Below, piece after piece: positions 1 through 8,780 of a stretch of 64,000 nucleotides of DNA (positions are counted from its first letter, which is position 1; each line of letters starts with the position of its first letter). The notes below the pieces were generated by a model. It did not search any database and was not told the DNA's origin. It saw only the letters and a program-made list of their open reading frames with translations. The translations under genes were made by a program, and so were the position numbers. The DNA is taken from the NCBI GenBank assembly GCA_963598415.1, contig CAVBUH010000058.1:1-64000 (forward strand). The letters are read 5' to 3'. The DNA comes from Colimorpha_A sp900556615 (GTDB lineage: Bacteria > Bacillota > Clostridia > Oscillospirales > CAG-272).

Positions 1-122
1 CCAGGTATTTACCCGGTCAGGAAACCGGGAAAATGCCGAATCGGGTGTTTTTGACTGTATTTTCTTTGGATTATTATGAATTAAAATGGTCAAAATTGCG
101 GATTTCATCCGCAAAACTCGAC
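1..122 (+). repeat. Left arm of ~120-bp inverted repeat
   Basis: This stretch reads, with few mismatches, as the reverse complement of 2241-2365. Shared landmarks are the hairpin rich in CCGGGAAAATGCC at 23-37, the run TTCTTTGGATTATTATGAAT around 60-80 and GCGGATTTCATCCGC at 98-112, itself a small hairpin. The arm begins at or before the window edge, so its full length is unknown. With its partner it frames the surface protein gene at 319-1905. Confidence 0.85.
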
Positions 123-135
123 TGCTCCCTGAATC

Positions 136-189
136 CCGAAAAATCTGACGGCGCATCTGTACTGTCATAACCCGGTGGTATAGCCTTAA
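136..189 (-). mobile_element. Family A repeat, partial copy
   Basis: The sequence matches one terminal third of the family A element in reverse orientation (GAAAAATCTGACGGCGCATC then CCGGTGGTATAGCCTTAA). The rest of the element is absent; the left inverted-repeat arm directly precedes it. It mirrors the gene-proximal end of the full copy at 1972-2149. Confidence 0.7.
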
Positions 190-318
190 TTAACTTGCTT
201 CGGACGGTAACGGGTGATATGCCTGTATACAAATTTTATGCAGAAGCTTAGCCGCTCGGTAAGAAGCGGTTTTCGGAATTTAGGTAAATTCCTGCGATAT
301 AGGGGAAAGGTAAAAGAT

Positions 319-1905
319 ATGTCGAAAAAAATACTGTATTTGCTGACGGCCGTTGTATTTTTCGTTGCTGTATTTGCTTTTTCAGGGCTTGTGTGTTCGG
401 CTTCCGGAGAAATTTCCGCTCCCGGAGGAGAGGTTCACAGCTATGAGGAGCTTATTGCTGCGCTCGGAGGCGAGGAGGCTGTAATTGACAAAGAGGATTA
501 CCTTCTTCTTTGTTCCGATATAAGATTAGAGTCGCCGGTCGTTTTTCTTGACGGCGAATATCTTCTTGCGGGAGGTGGCTGTCGTGTTACCGCTTCATTT
601 CATGATGACAGCTTCTTTATTTTGGGTGACGGTGAAAAGGCAGCGCTACTTAAGATTGGCAGCGACGATGCGCAAACAGACAATGACAGTATTATTTTTG
701 ATGGTGAAGGAAAAACTCTTGAGGGCTCCTTTGTTCGCGTAAATGCCGAGTCCGATTTTGAGATATATATCGGAACCGTTTTTAAAGATGTGATTTCCTC
801 GGTTTGCGGCGCCGCTGTTTATAACGAGGGTACATTTACCATGTATTCCGGCAAGGCAGAGAATTGCCGCTCAACAGGCTCCGGAGGCGCATTTTTTAAC
901 AAGGGACAGATGTTTTTGACCGGCGGAAGCGTGACCGGATGCTCCTCCGAATTTGGGGGCGCTGTATACAGTGAGGGAAAACTTGAGCTTATAGGAACGG
1001 AGTTCGTCTCGTGCAGTGCCGGAAAGGGCGGCGCGGTATTTAACAGCGGTTCTCTCAATTACAGAAGTTCCTCGTCCTCCGGCTGTTCCGCGGCTTTCGG
1101 GGCAGGTATATATAACAGCGGTAATGCCGAGTTTTCAGGAGGACAAATAATTGAATGTACCGCTTCTGACAGAGGAGGCGCGCTTTATAACAGCGGAAAT
1201 GTCGTTTTGTGCGGAACCTATATGGATTCGAATACAGCGGTATCGGGAGGAAGCGTCTTTAATACCGCACAGGCAGAACTTAGCGATGGACAGGTCTATA
1301 ACGGAACTGCGGAAGGAAACGGGGGGAATTTTTATAATGATTCTGACGCTTCTTTGACTATATCGGGGGGGACTGTCGGTCGCGGAAAAGCGACTTATGG
1401 CGGCGGTATTTTTAATCTCGGAGAGCTGACCGTTTCGGGGGGAGGCTTTTCCTCCAATAAAGCTGATGCCGGAAATGCGATTCTTAATGATGGGAAGCTT
1501 ATTTTTACTGAACATCCTTATATTGATGTGAAGAACGACGTGTTTATTGTAATTGACGGAAACAATTCTCATGCCGCTGTAATTTCATCTGAAATGAAGG
1601 CGGATACCATAGCGATGCTTACCCCGGGAGTAAAGGATGAAGCCGGATATCGGACAGAGTATGCCGGGGGGGCGGTATTGATAATCGGAGAATATGCCGC
1701 ATCGGGGTATTCAAAATTTAAAGTGACGTCCGAAGGAGATAATAAGTGGCTTCTTGCGGCTGACGGAACCTTTTATAAGAAGCTTCCGGTGTATTATGAG
1801 CCTTGGTTTTATGCTGCGTTGGTTGCAGCCTTTGCGGTTACGGTTACCGTGATCGTGATCGCCGTACGGACTTATGATAAACATGTTAAGATGAGAAATC
1901 ACTGA
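319..1905 (+). CDS. Secreted beta-helix repeat surface protein with C-terminal membrane anchor
   Basis: Predicted 528-residue exported protein. Residues 1-30 form a signal peptide (MSKKILYLLTAVVFF start, then a long hydrophobic core). Residues about 160-420 hold nine or so degenerate repeats of 22-24 residues built on GGAVYNSG-like turns, the signature of parallel beta-helix proteins resembling chlamydial polymorphic outer membrane repeats. A single membrane segment near 500-520 (FYAALVAAFAVTVTVIV) is followed by a basic tail, so the repeat domain should sit outside the cell. I chose the ATG at 319 because GGGGAAAGG precedes it and the signal peptide begins there; an in-frame ATG at 214 has no comparable site. 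The last codons and stop (AAT CAC TGA) coincide with the start of a family B repeat. Function is unknown; adhesion or surface structure is inference. Confidence 0.8.
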   Translation: MSKKILYLLTAVVFFVAVFAFSGLVCSASGEISAPGGEVHSYEELIAALGGEEAVIDKEDYLLLCSDIRLESPVVFLDGEYLLAGGGCRVTASFHDDSFFILGDGEKAALLKIGSDDAQTDNDSIIFDGEGKTLEGSFVRVNAESDFEIYIGTVFKDVISSVCGAAVYNEGTFTMYSGKAENCRSTGSGGAFFNKGQMFLTGGSVTGCSSEFGGAVYSEGKLELIGTEFVSCSAGKGGAVFNSGSLNYRSSSSSGCSAAFGAGIYNSGNAEFSGGQIIECTASDRGGALYNSGNVVLCGTYMDSNTAVSGGSVFNTAQAELSDGQVYNGTAEGNGGNFYNDSDASLTISGGTVGRGKATYGGGIFNLGELTVSGGGFSSNKADAGNAILNDGKLIFTEHPYIDVKNDVFIVIDGNNSHAAVISSEMKADTIAMLTPGVKDEAGYRTEYAGGAVLIIGEYAASGYSKFKVTSEGDNKWLLAADGTFYKKLPVYYEPWFYAALVAAFAVTVTVIVIAVRTYDKHVKMRNH

Positions 1906-2207
1906 ATCAATCGTCAATGTGTTTTTCCGGCAGACTGATTGCCCGACATCGTTAAAAATCTTTGAAATAGGAAGGCATGTCGCCGGGTTCTGACGGTATA
2001 GCTGCACAGTCGAATTTTTCGTCAGACGATAAAAATAGAGGAGGCAAGAGCTGACTTCTCTGCCGACGAAATTGGTGAAGAAGGACGGAAAACCGGCAAG
2101 CAGATATGCCGTCAAGGCACAAGCCGTGAATCCGGCGGTGTTGCCTTAACTATATTCCCGCGTTTTTTTGCCTTGCCGTTTAAAAAATCATCTCGAAAAT
2201 CTGCGTA
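1896..2207 (+). mobile_element. Family B repeat interrupted by a family A element
   Basis: The two halves of the family B element recognised at 44085-44195 are found here: 1896-1935 (AATCACTGAATCAATCGTC, TTTTTCCGGCAGA) and 2165-2204 (TTTTTGCCTTGCCGTT, AAAAAATCATCTCG). A complete family A copy lies between them. The same composite occurs at 22993-23274. The left end overlaps the stop codon of the preceding gene. The right inverted end is not recognisable. Confidence 0.7.
1972..2149 (+). mobile_element. Family A repeat (~178 bp), copy 2
   Basis: Full-length copy with a degraded left end (GGAAGGCATGTCGCCGGG) and intact right end (GGCGGTGTTGCCTTAA). The core carries TTTTTCGTCAGACGATA and TGCCGACGAAAT. 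It has the end types I call left-2/right-2. It contains no open reading frame. Confidence 0.85.
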
Positions 2208-2237
2208 GGGGCTGTCGCACTAACGTGCGGCTGCCCC
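2208..2237 (+). terminator. Terminator-like hairpin
   Basis: GGGGCTGTCGCAC pairs with GTGCGGCTGCCCC across a TAAC loop, 13 positions with one mismatch. There is no T-tract, so intrinsic termination is uncertain. GGGCTG...CAGCCC stems recur downstream of genes in this window. Confidence 0.5.
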
Positions 2238-2240
2238 GCG

Positions 2241-2365
2241 AAGTCGGGTTTTGCGGATGAAATCCGCAATTTTGACCATTTAAATTCATAATAATCCAAA
2301 GAAAATAGAGTCAAAAACACCCGATTCGGCATTTTCCCGGCTTCCCGACCGGGAAAATGCCGGGC
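2241..2365 (-). repeat. Right arm of ~120-bp inverted repeat
   Basis: Reverse complement of 1-122. It contains a perfect 14-bp hairpin at 2327-2362 (CGGCATTTTCCCGG, 8-base loop, CCGGGAAAATGCCG) and GCGGATGAAATCCGC. It lies just upstream of the Ppx/GppA gene and closes the 2.1-kb segment carrying the surface protein gene. Confidence 0.85.
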
Positions 2366-2449
2366 TTGCTGCTTAACGCAACAGCCCGGATTCCCTAAAA
2401 ACAGCTTGAGCTTTTTACGATAATCATCAATTTGCGAAGGAGCTGCGCT

Positions 2450-3379
2450 ATGAAATATGCCGTAACCGATGTTGGAGCGAATACCGTTAAAATTAGTTTA
2501 TATAATGTGGAGAACGGCGAGGCGAAGCATATTGTCAGTCAATCTACGCCTGTCGGACTTGCCAATTATGTTAAGCGCGGCGCTTTATCAGAAGAAGGTA
2601 TTGCTGAGCTTGCAGGCGTTATTTCCGATTATCGCAGGCTCGGAGAGACGGTGGGGACAGAGGGCTTTTACTGTATTGCCACGGCAAGTCTTCGCAATGT
2701 TTCAAACGGAAAGTACGTTGTTTCGCAAATAAAAAACAAAACAGGAGTTTCCGTTACGATAATTGACGGAGAGCGTGAAGCCGAGCTTGGATTTTTGGGT
2801 TTTTCGGCGGCGACGAGAGGCGTTTTTAAGCGTTTTCCCGACGACGGAACATTTATTGATCTGGGCGGAGGCAGCACGGAATTTGTTTCGGTCAGAAGTG
2901 GAAACGATTCCAGCAGAACAAGCCTTAAATTCGGAGCCTTGAAGTTATTTAATCAGTTTGTTTCTGGGATCGTTCCGGACAAAACGGAAAGAAATATGAT
3001 TTCTGAATTTGTTTCTGAAGCATTAAGAGAGAATCTTTCGAGAGAGCTTTATGACGGGAATACCGTTTATATCACCGGCGGTACCGCTAAAGCGATCGGT
3101 AAGGCTATTTCCGATCTTACAGGAAAACAGCGCGGCAATATGGCATGCTTTTCCCCGCTTGATTTTTTATTGCTGTACCGTACCATTGACGAGGAGGAAA
3201 CGCCCTATCTTCATCGGCTTGCCGCAAAAATTCCCGACCGAATCCATATGTTTTTGCCGGGACTTTGTGTATTTAATGAGATTTTCCGCTATTTCGACAC
3301 CGTTCGAATTTTTACCGTATACTCCGGAATACGCGATGGGTTTATGATCGATATGATCAGAAAAGGGATAATATGCTGA
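2450..3379 (+). CDS. Ppx/GppA family phosphatase
   Basis: A 309-residue cytoplasmic protein of the exopolyphosphatase / guanosine pentaphosphatase family, which hydrolyses polyphosphate or pppGpp using an ASKHA actin-like fold. The N-terminal phosphate-1 motif (TDVGANTVKIS) and the phosphate-2 motif DLGGGSTEF near residue 140 are both present, as is a third glycine-rich loop, ITGGTAKAIG, near 205. The length matches single-module members without the C-terminal HD extension. The ATG at 2450 is preceded by GAAGGAG at good spacing; an earlier in-frame codon at 2432 is unlikely. The stop overlaps the start of the next gene by 7 bases, so the two are translationally coupled. Which substrate it prefers cannot be told from sequence. 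Confidence 0.85.
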   Translation: MKYAVTDVGANTVKISLYNVENGEAKHIVSQSTPVGLANYVKRGALSEEGIAELAGVISDYRRLGETVGTEGFYCIATASLRNVSNGKYVVSQIKNKTGVSVTIIDGEREAELGFLGFSAATRGVFKRFPDDGTFIDLGGGSTEFVSVRSGNDSSRTSLKFGALKLFNQFVSGIVPDKTERNMISEFVSEALRENLSRELYDGNTVYITGGTAKAIGKAISDLTGKQRGNMACFSPLDFLLLYRTIDEEETPYLHRLAAKIPDRIHMFLPGLCVFNEIFRYFDTVRIFTVYSGIRDGFMIDMIRKGIIC

Positions 3380-4164
3380 AAGAAGAAGTTCGTTTTTGCG
3401 GCGGCAGCATTTTTGAGGGGATGCTTTCCGTCAGAACTCTTATTGAGAATGAGATAAGCTTTAAAGACGGAGTTTCAGAGAATGACAGAAAAATAAGACA
3501 AGTATTGTATGACAGGGAAAGAGCCAAAGAAAAGAAAAATGAGTTCAGGTGGATACAGCATCGGGGAGATGAGCTCGGTTTTGAGGTTCTGCTCTGTGAC
3601 AGAGAAAAAATTGATTCGGTAACAATCGGAAATACGCATGGAGGGTTAATCGCGGTATGTGGAGATCGAAATATACCGGAGCTTACTGCCGATAAAGCGC
3701 TTGAAAACGGCTTTTATGTTATGCTTGAAGGAATCGAGGATCCCTATAATTTCGGCTATGCCCTTCGTTCCCTTTACGCCGCAGGCGCAGATGGCGTGAT
3801 TCTCGGGGAACGGAATTGGATGACTGCCGCAGGTGTGGTATGCAGGGCTTCTGCCGGAGCGTCAGAACGCCTTTCGCTTTTTATTTCAAAGAATAATGCA
3901 GCCATGCTGATGAAATCACGCGGCTACAAAATCGTGTGCGCGGATTTGCGGGATTCGGTATCCCTGTACGACGCGGACCTGAAATACCCGGTTTTTTTAA
4001 TTATCGGCGGGGAAAAACGAGGAATTTCGAAAGGACTGCTTTGTCAGGCGGATATTCGGGTGCGGATTGATTATGGCAGAGAATTTGCCGCCTCGCTTTC
4101 GGCGGCTTCGGCGGCAACGGTAGTCGGATATGAAGTTTTCAGGCAAAACAAGAGACAGCCTTAA
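3373..4164 (+). CDS. TrmH/SpoU family RNA 2'-O-methyltransferase
   Basis: A 263-residue SPOUT-class enzyme predicted to transfer methyl from S-adenosylmethionine to a ribose 2'-OH in rRNA or tRNA. Motif 1 is NFGYALR near residue 125, motif 2 is IIGGEKRGISKGL near 215, and motif 3 is a degenerate SLSAASAATVVGYE at about 238-251 (usual form SLNVSVAA). The N-terminal 90 residues are a variable substrate-binding region. It lacks the usual Asn in motif 3, so it may belong to a divergent subgroup; a second, more canonical member (rlmB) is at 36692. It is coupled to the Ppx gene upstream and its stop codon shares a palindromic TTAA with the convergent gene at 4161-5282. Confidence 0.82.
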   Translation: MLKEEVRFCGGSIFEGMLSVRTLIENEISFKDGVSENDRKIRQVLYDRERAKEKKNEFRWIQHRGDELGFEVLLCDREKIDSVTIGNTHGGLIAVCGDRNIPELTADKALENGFYVMLEGIEDPYNFGYALRSLYAAGADGVILGERNWMTAAGVVCRASAGASERLSLFISKNNAAMLMKSRGYKIVCADLRDSVSLYDADLKYPVFLIIGGEKRGISKGLLCQADIRVRIDYGREFAASLSAASAATVVGYEVFRQNKRQP

Positions 4165-5282
4165 TTGCTTATATTCTGTTTATAGTAGGCTACGGCGAGG
4201 TCAACTACCATACCGTAGCTTCTGGAACCTTCGGTCTGCCCCTGTGAGGACAGATAACTGTCATTTACAGCTCCACTTATATCCGCGGCGATATTGTCAC
4301 GGTATTTTTCAAAAAATTCATTATACGCTATCATCTCGTATCTGAGCTTATTGTCGGTTTTGGCAATAAGCTCATAATATTTTTCCGTATCGGCTTTGTA
4401 AAGCGCCGATATGACATATTCATAAACATTCATATATGCGGAATATCTTATATAGGAATCTTCGCTTTCAAGACAGACAAGGAAAGCAATAAAATTTGCT
4501 TCGTCCTCCCTTGCGATTCCTCTTTGATGGGCAAGCTCGTGGGCGGCAGTATAGGGAAGAGTGTAGTCCGGGAAATTGATATTCAGATTGGATTCTCCGG
4601 TAAAATAGGTGTATACCCCCGAAATATGCGTATACGTCATCGGTTCACTGAGGACGACGGGTTTAATTTTGCTGCGAAAGGAGGGAAGAAAATCATATTC
4701 AAGCGCTGCCCGGGCATATGCTTCTTGAAGCAGGTCGTTCATTTCCGCGAGGGAATACGGCATTACCGATGAAGAACCGTAGATAAAGTTTATTTCGTCT
4801 TTTAACGCCTCAAGCTCGTTTAAAAGTATTTCCGAAGTAAAAAGAAGATCATCGGCTGAAACCTTTTCTCTCGTGATACCGAGCTTTCTGTCGAGTGTTG
4901 AACCGCTGTAACCGGCGGCAAAGCTGAGGGTAAAGGATGAGAAGAAAAAAGCAAGGGCGGAAAGGAGCGAGAGCGCAACCCTTGCCATATCATGAAGAGT
5001 TTTTTTTGAGGCTTTTACAATAATTACGATAAGAACGGTAACGATGAGCGGAAGTAGCATAAGAATGGTTTCGGCAAGAGAAAAGGGAATCCAATTGGTA
5101 AGCTTTGAAAAAATCATTCTGAAAAAAGCTCCCGGATAGCGGTTATAAAAATCGGAAAATTTCTCGCTTACCGAAAAGAGAAGCTTTAAAATAACGGATA
5201 TAAATGCGAAAAGAAAAAGCACTGCCGCCGGCTTAGGGCAGCAATTGTATAGCTCGGAAAAAAACTTTTTCATCTTACTCAT
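4161..5282 (-). CDS. DUF3810 family membrane zinc metallopeptidase-like protein
   Basis: A 373-residue membrane protein matching the DUF3810 layout: three hydrophobic segments in the first 130 residues (about 15-35, 60-85, 100-125) followed by a soluble domain. Near residue 240 it has AHELAHQRG, a zincin HExxH motif, followed after a short gap by EDEANF, where the Glu is a plausible third ligand. The active site probably faces the cell exterior, since it follows an odd number of membrane spans; that is inference. AAGGAG lies 11 bases before the chosen ATG. Substrate unknown. The gene is convergent with the methyltransferase gene and overlaps its stop by four bases. Confidence 0.75.
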   Translation of the reverse strand: MSKMKKFFSELYNCCPKPAAVLFLFAFISVILKLLFSVSEKFSDFYNRYPGAFFRMIFSKLTNWIPFSLAETILMLLPLIVTVLIVIIVKASKKTLHDMARVALSLLSALAFFFSSFTLSFAAGYSGSTLDRKLGITREKVSADDLLFTSEILLNELEALKDEINFIYGSSSVMPYSLAEMNDLLQEAYARAALEYDFLPSFRSKIKPVVLSEPMTYTHISGVYTYFTGESNLNINFPDYTLPYTAAHELAHQRGIAREDEANFIAFLVCLESEDSYIRYSAYMNVYEYVISALYKADTEKYYELIAKTDNKLRYEMIAYNEFFEKYRDNIAADISGAVNDSYLSSQGQTEGSRSYGMVVDLAVAYYKQNISN

Positions 5283-5420
5283 TGGTTATTTCACTCCTTA
5301 TACACTTATACATAGCGATTGTAAAAGTCAGCAAATCAAATATAATTCTATTTCGTTTTTCAGCGGATTTTCCGATGAAAAAATACCTTTAAGACGGGCA
5401 AGGGAGTCCCCATTCTGAGA

Positions 5421-5516
5421 GCAGCAGTCCCAAAGCTGTGATTATGGACTTCAGCGATAAGCATGCGAAAATCTGTCGCAGCGCAATCGATTGTAAATAC
5501 TGTTTTTAAACCGATT
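5421..5516 (+). repeat. Family C repeat, copy 1
   Basis: Matches 60212-60307 over about 95 bases with conserved blocks GCAGTCC, TGGACT, GATAAGC, TGCG and AATCGATTGTA. It fills most of the gap between the two minus-strand genes and its end touches the stop codon of the RluA gene. The rest of the 5283-5420 gap shows nothing beyond the ribosome-binding site of the upstream gene. Confidence 0.7.
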
Positions 5517-6438
5517 ACGTCTTTACAAGCAGATTTTCGTCATATATCATATCGGAAAGCTTTTTCATATCATCGTGAAGCGGTGCTGTAAGCGTTATTG
5601 GATCTCCGCTGTCTATTCTTCTTACCGTTAGCTTCAGGCAGTGAAGCGCCTGACGGGAGATGAGAGGGGAGCCGTCCGGATTTCCGTAAAGTGTATCTCC
5701 GCAGATCGGATGACCGATGTGGGACAGATGCACTCTTATCTGATGCGTGCGTCCGGTTTTCGGAGCTACGCTGAGAAGAGTCGCCTTTTTATTTGATGCA
5801 AGAGGCATATAGCAGGTTTCCGCATACTGTCCTTCTGTCGGAGGACACACGGTCCGTTCTATTATGCTTTCATATTTTCTCTTAATGAAGGCTTTTATAC
5901 ATCCGTTTTCGGAAATAAAGCCTTCGGCAACGGCGATATATTCTTTTTCCGCAAATCCCTCTGAAAGCTGTATAGAGAGCTTGAAAGCGGCAGAACGGTT
6001 TTTCGCTACAAGAACGACTCCGCTTGTATCGCGGTCAAGGCGGTTTACCGCTCGGAATACGAATGGAATTCCTTTTTCCGCGAAATAAAAGGATAAAGCG
6101 TTTGCCAGCGTATCATCAAAATGACCGTGAGAAGGATGCGTCGGCATACCGTATGGTTTGTTAACGGCAATCATGTCGTCATCCTCATATAGGATATCGA
6201 TCGGAATATTTCGCGGAACGATATTTTTATTTTGCGCTTCCTCAGTATCGGCTCTGGCAAGAGACAGAACATCATTCTCCGACAAAACCGCGCGTACCGT
6301 CATATGCCCGCCGTTAAGGAGAATTCCGTTCTCTTTGTTTTTCAGGGAGGTAATCTCGGCCCGCGACAGAACGAGCACTTTTTTCAGATATTCAAGTATA
6401 GTTTTGCCGTTGTGCTCCGCACTGATAACATAGTTCAT
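5515..6438 (-). CDS. RluA family 23S rRNA/tRNA pseudouridine synthase
   Basis: A 307-residue enzyme that isomerises specific uridines in RNA. An S4-like N-terminal region (residues 10-70) precedes the catalytic domain. The catalytic motif NRLDRDTSGVVL holds the invariant Asp at about 135, and the C-terminal block KTGRTHQIRVHLSHIGHPI is typical of RluA/RluC/RluD members. Length and architecture fit an RluD-type enzyme, but the target site cannot be assigned because Firmicutes carry several paralogues. The gene stands alone; a family C repeat lies directly downstream. Confidence 0.88.
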   Translation of the reverse strand: MNYVISAEHNGKTILEYLKKVLVLSRAEITSLKNKENGILLNGGHMTVRAVLSENDVLSLARADTEEAQNKNIVPRNIPIDILYEDDDMIAVNKPYGMPTHPSHGHFDDTLANALSFYFAEKGIPFVFRAVNRLDRDTSGVVLVAKNRSAAFKLSIQLSEGFAEKEYIAVAEGFISENGCIKAFIKRKYESIIERTVCPPTEGQYAETCYMPLASNKKATLLSVAPKTGRTHQIRVHLSHIGHPICGDTLYGNPDGSPLISRQALHCLKLTVRRIDSGDPITLTAPLHDDMKKLSDMIYDENLLVKT

Positions 6439-6548
6439 TTTTGTTTTTTCGCTTTTGGTGATTATTTGCCTCTTTTAGGCATATTTATATTATAAACCGA
6501 TATAAATATATATGCAACTTGTTTTTGCAAACAATAATTGAATTTTTC

Positions 6549-6728
6549 TTAAGGCAATACCGCACAATAATTGTTGCACAGATGCGCCGCCGGATTTTTT
6601 GTCAGACGATATAAATTGAAGAGACAAGAGTACCTTCTCCGCCGACGAAATTTGTGAAGTATGACGGAATAGAGGCAAGCATATGCGCAGCAAAGGCGAT
6701 AACCGTGCACCCGTCGCTATTGCTATGA
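6549..6728 (+). mobile_element. Family A repeat (~180 bp), copy 3
   Basis: Starts TTAAGGCAATACCGCACAAT (left-1 type) and ends with a decayed GTCGCTATTGCTATGA. The core TTTTTTGTCAGACGATATA and CCGCCGACGAAATTTGTG is intact. It lies between the divergent RluA and SLH genes. Confidence 0.85.
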
Positions 6729-7029
6729 CACCGGAAAATCATAGCTATCGTTATTTCAGACGTCGGATATGCCTCGATTGCTTTCGTATTGCAGAGTGCG
6801 TGAGGAGAGAAAGACTTTATGCAACTTGTGAGAACTCAGGGGGATTTGGACTGACTTGGGAAATCATTCCCATATTCCTCATTTTTCTGTGTAATCCTGA
6901 ATGAAGCGAGAAGCACTTTGAGTCTGGGAGGACCGTCCTGAATTTTTGTAATAACGTGAATAATTGTATCGGTATGGGAGACACTAAAATCCGTTACGGA
7001 ATAAACATAAATCAAAGGGAGGAACGGAA
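6729..7029 (+). other. Leader region of the SLH gene, no recognised element
   Basis: About 300 bases between the family A copy and the SLH protein start. I find no tRNA and no riboswitch that I recognise. The segment 6940-7010 is rich in short A/T runs and probably holds the promoter, but I cannot pick a convincing -35/-10 pair. GGGAGGAACGGAA directly before 7030 is the ribosome-binding site. Confidence 0.4.
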
Positions 7030-8328
7030 ATGAAAAAAGGGAAAAAATATCTTGCGGCGGTATCCGCTGCACTGATGCTGGCAACAGCAGGTTTGGGAGC
7101 AGTGTCGGCCGCAGAGGAAAAAGCGAGCGTATCACCGGCATTGTCCATTATATCCGGCAATATTGATATGGTAAAAACCGGGCTTTGCGGGAATGAAATA
7201 CGCTTTACGGCTAAGGATTTTGAAGACGCACTCGGAGTCAGCGAGCTTGACAGCGTGGTGATAATTTCGCTTCCTTCGGCGGTGTCCGGGAAATTGATGC
7301 TTGGGTCACTTGAGGTTATGAAAAATCAGACGATTTCAAAAGCAAATCTCTCCGCGCTCAGATTTGTACCTCAAAGCTCTGAAAAAAGCGAATGTAATTT
7401 TGTTTTCCGTGCCGGAAATGCTCAGAAGTATGACGTTACCTGTACAATTCACGTGATAGAAAGTCAGAATTTTGCTCCGACGGCTGCGGGAATTGATGCT
7501 GATTATTTTCAGCTTGTGACTTACAAAAATATCGCGGTCTTCGGAAATATGATTGCCGACGATCCCGAAGACGACATCCTTAAGTATGAGATTGTGTCCT
7601 ATCCGAAAAAAGGGATTCTTTCGGTAACAGACAAATATACCGGAGAATTTATCTATACTCCTACGAAGAATTATACCGGGAAAGACAGCTTTACCTATAC
7701 TGTTACAGATGCCTACGGTAACCGTTCGGACGTCATAAGGATGGATATCAAAATAAGTCGTTCGGAGCATGGAACGGTTTTTGACGATTTGATAGGGCAG
7801 AATTGCCATAACAGCGCCATCATGCTTTCCGACCTTGGAATTATGACCGGAAAGATTGAAGGGGAGAAGAATATATTTGATCCGGAGGGAAGTGTATCGC
7901 GGGCAGAATTTCTGGTTATGTCGATGAAAATTGCCGGAATAGACATTTCAGGAGTGAGCGACAGCGCGGTATCAGTCTTTTCGGATGATGGTAATATTCC
8001 GTCAGAATACAAGAATTATGTGATAGCGGCATATAATATGGGGTATATTAAGGGATATGATTCAGACGGAGAGCTTGTTTTTCATCCTCAAGAAAATGTA
8101 ACAGTTGCCGAAGCATGTGTTATGCTGAATAATATTATTAATATAGGAAAACCTGTTACAAAGCCTGTTTTTTCCGATTCGGACTCAATTCCTTCATGGG
8201 CGGAGGATGCAATTAGCGCGCTTTGCGCTGCCGGAATTGTGAATACAAGAGACGGATATGTTATGCCGTCGGAGATTTTGACAAGAGCAGATGCAGCTGA
8301 AATATTAGCGGCGGCTGCCAATATGTAA
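7030..8328 (+). CDS. S-layer-homology (SLH) domain cell-wall protein
   Basis: A 432-residue exported protein. Residues 1-27 are a signal peptide ending in AVSAA. Residues about 40-145 look like an Ig-like or beta-sandwich region. Residues 155-240 resemble a bacterial cadherin-like/tandem Ig domain (FAPTA start, GEFIYTPTKNYTGKDSFTY). Residues 245-432 hold three SLH repeats, each with the FxD...A.Y.....G..G pattern (for example FSDDGNIPSEYKNYVIAAY), which in Firmicutes bind pyruvylated secondary cell wall polymers. The protein is therefore likely held non-covalently on the wall. GGGAGG precedes the ATG. Monocistronic, followed by two hairpins at 8344 and 8452. Confidence 0.88.
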   Translation: MKKGKKYLAAVSAALMLATAGLGAVSAAEEKASVSPALSIISGNIDMVKTGLCGNEIRFTAKDFEDALGVSELDSVVIISLPSAVSGKLMLGSLEVMKNQTISKANLSALRFVPQSSEKSECNFVFRAGNAQKYDVTCTIHVIESQNFAPTAAGIDADYFQLVTYKNIAVFGNMIADDPEDDILKYEIVSYPKKGILSVTDKYTGEFIYTPTKNYTGKDSFTYTVTDAYGNRSDVIRMDIKISRSEHGTVFDDLIGQNCHNSAIMLSDLGIMTGKIEGEKNIFDPEGSVSRAEFLVMSMKIAGIDISGVSDSAVSVFSDDGNIPSEYKNYVIAAYNMGYIKGYDSDGELVFHPQENVTVAEACVMLNNIINIGKPVTKPVFSDSDSIPSWAEDAISALCAAGIVNTRDGYVMPSEILTRADAAEILAAAANM

Positions 8329-8343
8329 ATTAATGTCAACTGA

Positions 8344-8394
8344 ACAAGTCAAAAAAGCAGCCGCCATGCGGCATTCAGAGCATTTTTGACTTGT
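8344..8394 (+). terminator. Inverted repeat downstream of the SLH gene
   Basis: ACAAGTCAAAAA pairs with TTTTTGACTTGT around a 27-base loop that itself contains GCCGCATGGCGGC-like pairing. It lies 15 bases after the stop codon. Confidence 0.5.
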
Positions 8395-8451
8395 CTGAGT
8401 GCAAAGGAAAATCTGGTAACGTTGCATAGTGTAATTTTGTGTCACTGATAG

Positions 8452-8503
8452 AAAAATCGCTTATGACATACAAGAAAACGTGTGTCATAAGCGATTTTTT
8501 ATT
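8452..8503 (+). terminator. Strong intrinsic terminator of the SLH gene
   Basis: AAAAATCGCTTATGACA pairs perfectly with TGTCATAAGCGATTTTT, 17 bp with a 14-base loop, followed by TATTTTG. The A-run on the left makes it potentially bidirectional. Confidence 0.8.
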
Positions 8504-8603
8504 TTGTTCTTTTGCATCCTGTATTTTTTATAAATTATTTTTTGCGGATGGCAGCGTTTCCGGATTTTGTTAACGGTTGATAGCATTGGATGAGATGCTT
8601 ATA

Positions 8604-8776
8604 TTAAGACAGCACCGACGAACTCACGGCTCACACCTTGACGGCATATCTGCTTGTCCCTTTTTCGTCATACTTCATAAATTTTGCCGGCAGAGGAGTC
8701 GCCTCCTTAAATGATATGTTTGATGAAAATAAGACTGCGCATCTATGCCGTCAGAACCCCGTGGTATTGCCCTTAA
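8604..8776 (-). mobile_element. Family A repeat (~173 bp), copy 4
   Basis: Reverse-oriented copy with ends TTAAGACAGCACCG and GTGGTATTGCCCTTAA and the core CGTCATACTTCATAAATTTTG. Types left-2/right-2. It sits 4 bases from the stop of the transglutaminase-like gene. Confidence 0.85.
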
Positions 8777-8780
8777 AATT

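Noticed and set aside
6683..6904. 73-codon frame upstream of the SLH gene
   Set aside because: It begins inside a family A repeat and has no supporting signals.
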